NCBI GenBank assembly: GCA_020853025.1
Contig: JADYZP010000042.1
Location: 62,001 to 126,000, forward strand
Length of the DNA: 64,000 nt
Direction: 5' to 3'
Source of the DNA: Burkholderiales bacterium
Lineage (GTDB): Bacteria > Pseudomonadota > Gammaproteobacteria > Burkholderiales > Casimicrobiaceae
The position numbers were made by a program, and so were the translations under genes. The notes below the pieces were generated by a model, which had not been told where the DNA came from, searched no databases, and was given only the letters and a program-made list of their open reading frames with translations. Shown piece by piece: positions 59,736-64,000 of the stretch; position 1 is the first letter of the stretch, and every line of letters starts with the position of its first letter.

Positions 59736-61055
59736 CTAGCGGACGCAGGCCGCTTCCACCTCGGCGACCGTCTTCGGCGTGGCGGCGGTCAGGTTCTCGT
59801 GCCCGGTGGCGGTGACCAGCACGTCGTCCTCGATGCGCACGCCGACGTTCCAGAAATGCTCGGGCACGTTGTCGGCCGGACGTATATAGGTGCCGGGCTC
59901 GACGGTGAGCACCATGCCGGGCACCAGCGTCTGCGACACGCCGTGCACCTGGTAGAGGCCCGCGTCGTGGACATCCAAGCCCAGCCAATGACCGGCGCGG
60001 TGCATGTAGAACTGCTTGTAGCTGCCGTTCTCCAGGACTTCGTCGACCGTGCCGCTGCACAGTCCGAGATCGATGTAGCCCTGCGCCAGCACGCGCTCCG
60101 CCACCCTGTGATAGTCGTTGAAGGCGGCTCCGGGCCGCACCGCTTCGAGACAGGCCAGCTGCGACGCCAGCACCAGCTCGTAGACGTCCTTCTGCGGTCC
60201 GCTGAAACTGCCGCCGACCGGGAAGGTGCGCGTGATATCCGACGCGTAGCCCCGGTATTCGCAGCCGGCATCGATCAGCAGCAACTCGCCGTCGATGAGT
60301 TCGCGGTCGTTGTCGCGGTAGTGGAGCACGCAGGCGTTCGGACCCGACGCGACGATCGACGGATACGCGACCGCCTGCGCGCCATTGCGCAGGAACTCGT
60401 GCAGCAGTTCCGCCTCGACCTGGTACTCGAACCAGCCCGGCCGCGTGCGCTCCATCGCACGCCGATGCGCGCCGCTGGAGATCGCACCCGCCCGACGCAT
60501 CAGGCCAATCTCGTGCTCGTCCTTGACCAGCCGCATCGCGTCGAGTACCACGCGCACGTCGACGACCTCGCCAGGTGCCGAGACGCCGGTGCGTGCGCGG
60601 TCGCGCACATCGTTCAATAATTGCGTGATCCTGCGGTCCCAGGGCTCGAAAAGCCCTAGCGGCGTAAACAGCGACGGCTGGTCGGATGCGAACTCCGGGA
60701 GTTTTTCTCCAAGTGCGCTGATCGGATAGGCCTCGTCGAAGCCGAAGATCTCGCGCGCCGCATCGGGGCCGTAACGGAAACCGTCCCAGATTTCGCGTTC
60801 CTCGTTCTTGTCGCGGCAGAACAGCACGTGCCGGTCGCCGTCGGGACCGGCGACGAGCGCCATGGCCGCGTCGGGCTCGGGGAACCCCGTCAGGTAATGG
60901 AAGTAGCTGTCCGGTCGATAGGGGAACAGCGAGTCGCGGTTGCGTGCGACTTCGGGCGCGGTGGGTAGCAGCGCCAGGCCGCCCGCACCGCGCTCGCGCA
61001 TCGAGCGCAGCAGCGCATTGCGGCGTTCGCGATAGAGCTGGTGCGTGTTTCTCAT
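59736..61055 (-). CDS. pepP: Xaa-Pro aminopeptidase PepP
   Basis: A dimanganese peptidase removing N-terminal residues next to proline. The 439-residue protein has an N-terminal AMP_N domain (YRERRNALLRSM, SYFHYLTGFPEPDAAM) and a pita-bread domain. Metal ligands are visible: LLIDAGCEYRGYASDITR (two Asp), HRAGHWLGLDVHD (His), VEPGTY (Glu) and VRIEDDVLV (Glu). First gene of a long minus-strand series through ubi, dusB, fis, purH, purD and hemF. Confidence 0.96.
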   Translation of the reverse strand: MRNTHQLYRERRNALLRSMRERGAGGLALLPTAPEVARNRDSLFPYRPDSYFHYLTGFPEPDAAMALVAGPDGDRHVLFCRDKNEEREIWDGFRYGPDAAREIFGFDEAYPISALGEKLPEFASDQPSLFTPLGLFEPWDRRITQLLNDVRDRARTGVSAPGEVVDVRVVLDAMRLVKDEHEIGLMRRAGAISSGAHRRAMERTRPGWFEYQVEAELLHEFLRNGAQAVAYPSIVASGPNACVLHYRDNDRELIDGELLLIDAGCEYRGYASDITRTFPVGGSFSGPQKDVYELVLASQLACLEAVRPGAAFNDYHRVAERVLAQGYIDLGLCSGTVDEVLENGSYKQFYMHRAGHWLGLDVHDAGLYQVHGVSQTLVPGMVLTVEPGTYIRPADNVPEHFWNVGVRIEDDVLVTATGHENLTAATPKTVAEVEAACVR

Positions 61056-61146
61056 GATTCGAACGCTCGCATCGGGATCGCTGCATTATAAGTGACGCGG
61101 TCGTCGTGGCACCGCCGCAGTCCCCCGCATGCGCTAAGATTTGCCG

Positions 61147-61785
61147 ATGGCCAGCGATCCCGCGCCTTCCGTCAATGCGCTCACGGGACTCGAGCTGCAC
61201 GAAGCCAAGCGCGCGATGCGTACGCGGATCGTCGCTGCGCGCGATGCGCTCGCCCGGCAGGCGAGGGAGACGGCGACCGCGGCGATCGCGGCGCGCGTTG
61301 CGGATCTGCCTTCGTTCCGGCACGCGCGCTGCGCGCTGTTGACGCTGCCCTTTCGCAGCGAATGGGATACGACTGCGCTGTTCGCCGCAGCTCTCGCGGA
61401 AGGCAAGACCATTGCCATGCCGCGCGTCGACACCGTGTCGCGGATGCTCGACCTGCACACGGTGCACGACATCGCCCGCGATACGGCACCCGGCTACCGC
61501 GGCATACCCGAACCGAATCCGCGGTTGCCGCGCGTGGCCGTCGGGGACGTCGAGTGGGTGCTGGTCCCCGGAGTCGCCTTCGACCTCCAAGGCCGGCGCC
61601 TGGGCTACGGCGGCGGCTTCTACGATCGGTTGCTGGCGATGGTGCGCAAAGGCGTGCCGCGCGTGGCCGGCGCCTTCGATGTCCAGGTGGTCGATGCCGT
61701 CCCGGCCGCGCCGCACGACTTGGCGGTCGACGTGATCGCGACCGAATCACGAATCCTGATCATCCGCGTCGACGGTGAGTCGTGA
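61147..61785 (+). CDS. ygfA: 5-formyltetrahydrofolate cyclo-ligase
   Basis: An ATP-dependent enzyme returning 5-formyl-THF to 5,10-methenyl-THF. The 212-residue protein has MRTRIVAARDAL, LTLPFRSEWDTTALF, and the ATP-binding signature VPGVAFDLQGRRLGYGGGF with YDR following. ATG 61147 was taken; a TTG two codons earlier also fits. In many proteobacteria 6S RNA precedes ygfA; only 91 bases separate it from pepP here, too few. It overlaps the MFS gene by four bases. Confidence 0.92.
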   Translation: MASDPAPSVNALTGLELHEAKRAMRTRIVAARDALARQARETATAAIAARVADLPSFRHARCALLTLPFRSEWDTTALFAAALAEGKTIAMPRVDTVSRMLDLHTVHDIARDTAPGYRGIPEPNPRLPRVAVGDVEWVLVPGVAFDLQGRRLGYGGGFYDRLLAMVRKGVPRVAGAFDVQVVDAVPAAPHDLAVDVIATESRILIIRVDGES

Positions 61786-63002
61786 CCGCCCTCGGAACGC
61801 GCACCGCGCTGGTCGCACTGGCGGCGACGCTCGCGATCCAGGGCTTCGCCTCGGTGGCAGCCACCGCGCCGGCGGTGCTGGCGCCGGTCCTCGCGCGGGA
61901 CTTCGGCATCACGCCCAGCTGGATCGGCATCTTCGTCGGCATCATGTATGCGGGCGCGATGCTGGCGAGCCTGGGTAGCGGTGCGTTCATCACACGCTAC
62001 GGCGCGATTCGCGTGTCGCAGGCCTGCGTGCTGCTCTGCGCCTGCGGCATCGCTGCGATGGCGGCACTGCCCGGTACCGCCGCGCCGTTGCTCGTCTTCG
62101 CCGCATTCGCGATGGGGCTGGGTTACGGTCCGATCACCGCCGCGTCGTCCGAACTGCTGGCGCGGACCACCCCGCCGGGACGCATGGCGCTGACCTTTTC
62201 GATCAAGCAGACGGGCGTACCGGCGGGCGCTGCGTTCGCCGGCGCCGTGCTGCCGGGACTGGCGCTCGTCGGCGGTTGGCGAGCGGCGTTGCTGGCGATC
62301 GCGGTGCTCGGTGTCGCGGTCGCGGTCGCCTCCGAACCCACCCGCCGTGCGCTCGACATCCGCCAGAGATCGGCGGCGCGGATGTCGGTCGCGTCCATCC
62401 TCGGGCCGCTGCGCATGGTCTGCAGTTCGCCGTCGTTGCTCGAACTGGCGCTGGTCGGCTTCGCGTTCGCGGCCGTCCAGGTGTCGTTGACGAGCTTCCT
62501 GGTCGTCTTCCTGACCGCCACGCTGCACTGGCCGCTGGTCGCCGCCGGGTTGGCGCTCACCTGTGCCACCGTCAGCGCGGTTCCAGGACGCATCGGATTC
62601 GGCGCCGCCGCGGACGGGAGGTTTCCCGCCCACCGGATACTCGCGCTGATTGGGACGCTGGCCTGCGCCTGCGGTGCCGCCTTCGCGTTCGCCACCCCCC
62701 ACTGGCCGGCATGGATCGTTCTGCCGCTGGCCGCCGCCTACGGCGCCACCGCCATCGGCTGGAACGGCGTCCAGTTGTCGGAACTCGCCCGCCGCGCACC
62801 TTCGGGGACCGCGGGCGCGGTCACCGGCGCCGCAGGCTTCATCACCTTTGGCGGGGTTTTCTGCGGACCGATGCTGTTTGCCGCGCTGACCGGAGTGACC
62901 GGAGGCTACCGCGCCGGATTCCTGCTCAACGCGGCGATCAGCGGCATCGCTGCAATCGCGATGCTGCGCAGGGGCGCAGCATCAGGACGTCGTTCGCTGT
63001 AA
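61782..63002 (+). CDS. Major facilitator superfamily transporter
   Basis: A 406-residue transporter with 12 predicted membrane helices and short ends. It has the MFS motif-like SLGSGAFITRYGAIRV between helices 2 and 3, and a central cytoplasmic loop around EPTRRALDIRQRS. PGRMALTFSIKQTGVPAG in helix 5 resembles nitrate/cyanate-type (NarK/CynX-like) transporters, but the substrate cannot be assigned. The GTG start overlaps the ygfA stop (GTGA). It ends 61 bases before the aceE-like ORF. Confidence 0.88.
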   Translation: MTALGTRTALVALAATLAIQGFASVAATAPAVLAPVLARDFGITPSWIGIFVGIMYAGAMLASLGSGAFITRYGAIRVSQACVLLCACGIAAMAALPGTAAPLLVFAAFAMGLGYGPITAASSELLARTTPPGRMALTFSIKQTGVPAGAAFAGAVLPGLALVGGWRAALLAIAVLGVAVAVASEPTRRALDIRQRSAARMSVASILGPLRMVCSSPSLLELALVGFAFAAVQVSLTSFLVVFLTATLHWPLVAAGLALTCATVSAVPGRIGFGAAADGRFPAHRILALIGTLACACGAAFAFATPHWPAWIVLPLAAAYGATAIGWNGVQLSELARRAPSGTAGAVTGAAGFITFGGVFCGPMLFAALTGVTGGYRAGFLLNAAISGIAAIAMLRRGAASGRRSL

Positions 63003-63004
63003 TG

Positions 63005-63033
63005 TGGAAATCATTTCCATAAATGCCTAGAAT
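63005..63033 (+). promoter_or_regulatory. Promoter candidate with palindromic operator before the aceE remnant and aceF
   Basis: TGGAAA (4/6) and TAGAAT (5/6) are separated by 17 bp. The -35 lies within a perfect inverted repeat, TGGAAAT-C-ATTTCCA (63005-63019). This gives a likely regulated start for the pyruvate dehydrogenase genes, independent of the MFS transcript. The palindrome does not match the E. coli PdhR site as I know it. Confidence 0.55.
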
Positions 63034-63063
63034 CAGACGACTCCAGCCGCTCGGAAGAAACCG

Positions 63064-63228
63064 ATGGATGCGCAAAGAAACGATCCCGATCCGCAGGCAA
63101 CGCGCGCGTGGCGGGAGGCGCTGTCCGGCGTGCTGGCCGACGATGACACGATCGCCGCGACGACGGCGGCCGAGGCGATCGCGAAGTACGGTGTTGATCC
63201 CGACAAACCCGCTCCCTGGACGGTGTGA
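63064..63228 (+). pseudogene. aceE: aceE with a large in-frame internal deletion (54-residue remnant of pyruvate dehydrogenase E1)
   Basis: The 54-residue frame has an ATG with GGAAG about seven bases upstream and ends two bases before the aceF ATG. Its first half, with NDPDPQATRAWREAL, matches the start of homodimeric E1 (E. coli AceE NDVDPIETRDWLQAI). Its second half, with TAAEAIAKYGVDPDK, matches the extreme C-terminus (E. coli VVADAIAKFNIDADK). About 830 residues between, including all thiamine-diphosphate and active-site regions, are absent, yet the frame is kept. It cannot be an active E1. Since both E1 ends are implicated in docking to E2, a binding role is conceivable. An assembly collapse is the main alternative. 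Confidence 0.75.
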
Positions 63229-63230
63229 TC

Positions 63231-64000
63231 ATGGGTACGATCGAAGTCAAAGTGCCGGACATCGGGGACTTCACCGACATCCCGGTCATCGAGGTGTACG
63301 TGAAGCCCGGCGACAGCGTACGTGCCGAGGATTCGCTGATCGCGCTCGAGTCCGACAAGGCAACGATGGACGTGCCGTCGCCGGCCGCGGGCGTCATCGG
63401 CGAGCTGCGTGTGAAGGCCGGCGACAAGGTCAGCGAAGGATCGGTGGTGCTGACGCTGGAAACAACGGGTGGGGAGACGGCGGTGGAGGCGCCGCCAAAG
63501 GACGCACCCTCGGGCCAACCCTCTCCCGCAAGCGGGAGAGCGAGCGCAGGTGCGCAGGCGAGCGCGCCCTCCCCTCTCCCGCCCGCGGTAGTGGAGCCGG
63601 CGATTGAGGCGCCCACTGACAGCGAAGCCGCCAAGGCCGCGCACGCGTCGCCATCGGTGCGGCGCTTCGCACGCGAGCTCGGCGTCGACGTCGCGCGCGT
63701 GACCGGCAGCGGACCGCACGGAAGAATCCTGCAGGACGACGTGCAGCGCTACGTGAAGGAAGCCTTGCGGGAGACCGACCACAGCGCCGGCGGCGGCGCG
63801 CTCGACCTCCTGCCCTGGCCAAAGGTCGACTTCGCCAAATTCGGCACGATCGAAGCGACGCCCTTGTCGCGGATCCGGAAGATCTCCGGCGCCAACCTCG
63901 CGCGCAACTGGGTGATGATCCCTCACGTCACACAGTTCGACGAAGCCGACATCACCGATCTCGAAGCCTTCCGGCTGCAGTTGAACCGCGAGAACGAAAA
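63231..64000 (+). CDS. aceF: Dihydrolipoyllysine acetyltransferase (pyruvate dehydrogenase E2), 5' part
   Basis: The E2 core transfers acetyl groups from E1 to CoA. The ~256 visible codons contain one lipoyl domain (1-~80) with the lipoylated Lys in ESDKATMDVPSP, and an Ala/Pro/Ser linker (~83-135). A peripheral-subunit-binding domain follows with ASPSVRRFARELGVDVARV and GRILQDDVQRYV (~140-180). After it comes the start of the catalytic domain (IRKISGANLARNWVMIPHVT). The gene runs off the right edge. Only one lipoyl domain is present, against three in E. coli. A palindromic repeat lies in the linker. The expected full-length aceE upstream is missing. Confidence 0.95.
   Translation, partial: MGTIEVKVPDIGDFTDIPVIEVYVKPGDSVRAEDSLIALESDKATMDVPSPAAGVIGELRVKAGDKVSEGSVVLTLETTGGETAVEAPPKDAPSGQPSPASGRASAGAQASAPSPLPPAVVEPAIEAPTDSEAAKAAHASPSVRRFARELGVDVARVTGSGPHGRILQDDVQRYVKEALRETDHSAGGGALDLLPWPKVDFAKFGTIEATPLSRIRKISGANLARNWVMIPHVTQFDEADITDLEAFRLQLNRENE
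63521..63577. repeat. Palindromic repeat element within the aceF linker
   Basis: A perfect 9-bp inverted repeat CTCTCCCGC-AA-GCGGGAGAG occupies 63521-63540, and a further CTCTCCCGC-like copy appears near 63573-63581. Its shape resembles REP-type palindromes usually found between genes in high-GC proteobacteria. Here it is translated as Ser/Pro/Ala-rich linker and does not break the frame. Confidence 0.55.

Noticed and set aside
61056-61146. 6S RNA (ssrS) before ygfA
   Set aside because: The gap is only 91 bases, too short for a ~180-nt 6S RNA, and the expected long open-bubble hairpin is not visible.

Overview
The window is about 66-67% GC by eye, with no rRNA, tRNA, IS element or CRISPR array. 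It is almost fully coding and reads as a chromosome segment of a free-living betaproteobacterium, probably Burkholderiales-like. Markers for this are the pilMNOPQ-aroKB block divergent from a PBP1A gene, gltBD, the engB/cytochrome c4 divergent pair, a BPSS1780-type membrane protein, dusB-fis-purH-purD, a split pqiA with pqiBC, and the rml and waa loci. No genus can be named from the sequence alone. Many genes use GTG or TTG starts, and most neighbours on one strand overlap by 1-11 bp (ATGA, GTGA or TAATG junctions), so operons are tightly coupled.

Layout. 1-8.1 kb, minus strand: 5' end of priA, hemE, a possible 45-codon ORF, then gltD and gltB. 8.4-10.4 kb: a large repetitive surface lipoprotein ending at a perfect bidirectional terminator. 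10.4-17.3 kb, minus: type IV pilus assembly operon pilMNOPQ continuing into aroK and aroB. 17.3-20.4 kb, plus: PBP1A and a small nucleotidyltransferase-like protein. 20.4-24.1 kb, minus: hemB, a DnaQ-like exonuclease and a cNMP/CBS/DUF294 regulator. 24.2-26.6 kb: engB divergent from cytochrome c4 and a MOSC protein. 26.6-33.9 kb, minus: secreted serine protease, dTDP-rhamnose operon rmlBACD, a UDP-sugar epimerase and a WaaE-like glycosyltransferase. 34.0-36.3 kb, plus: waaC and waaA. 36.3-42.9 kb, minus: tolC, pcm, an RND pump and its membrane fusion protein. 43.3-52.0 kb, plus: a branched-chain amino acid ABC transporter (livK, livH, livM, livG, livF) with a complete pqiA-pqiA-pqiB-pqiC lipid-transport module between livH and livM. 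52.0-61.1 kb: a membrane protein, then on the minus strand pepP, a Ubi hydroxylase, dusB, fis, purH, purD, hemF and a nudix hydrolase. 61.1-64 kb, plus: a 5-formyl-THF cyclo-ligase, an MFS transporter, a 54-residue ORF and the start of aceF.

The most striking observation is at 63064-63228. The 54-residue ORF directly before aceF looks like pyruvate dehydrogenase E1 (aceE) with about 830 internal codons missing in frame: its first half matches the AceE N-terminus and its second half the AceE C-terminus. It has its own promoter-like sequence with a palindrome and a ribosome binding site, and lies 2 bp before aceF. It may be a real deletion remnant, a retained E2-binding microprotein, or an assembly collapse. 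The adjacent aceF carries a palindromic repeat inside its lipoyl linker. Other notable items are the pqi module inside the liv operon, a DnaA-box-like cluster between priA and hemE, and a lipoprotein built of about 100-residue cysteine-paired repeats.

Functionally the window combines envelope building (pili, peptidoglycan, LPS inner core, rhamnose, lipid transport, efflux), haem synthesis (hemE, hemB, hemF), nitrogen and purine metabolism, and central carbon entry through pyruvate dehydrogenase.
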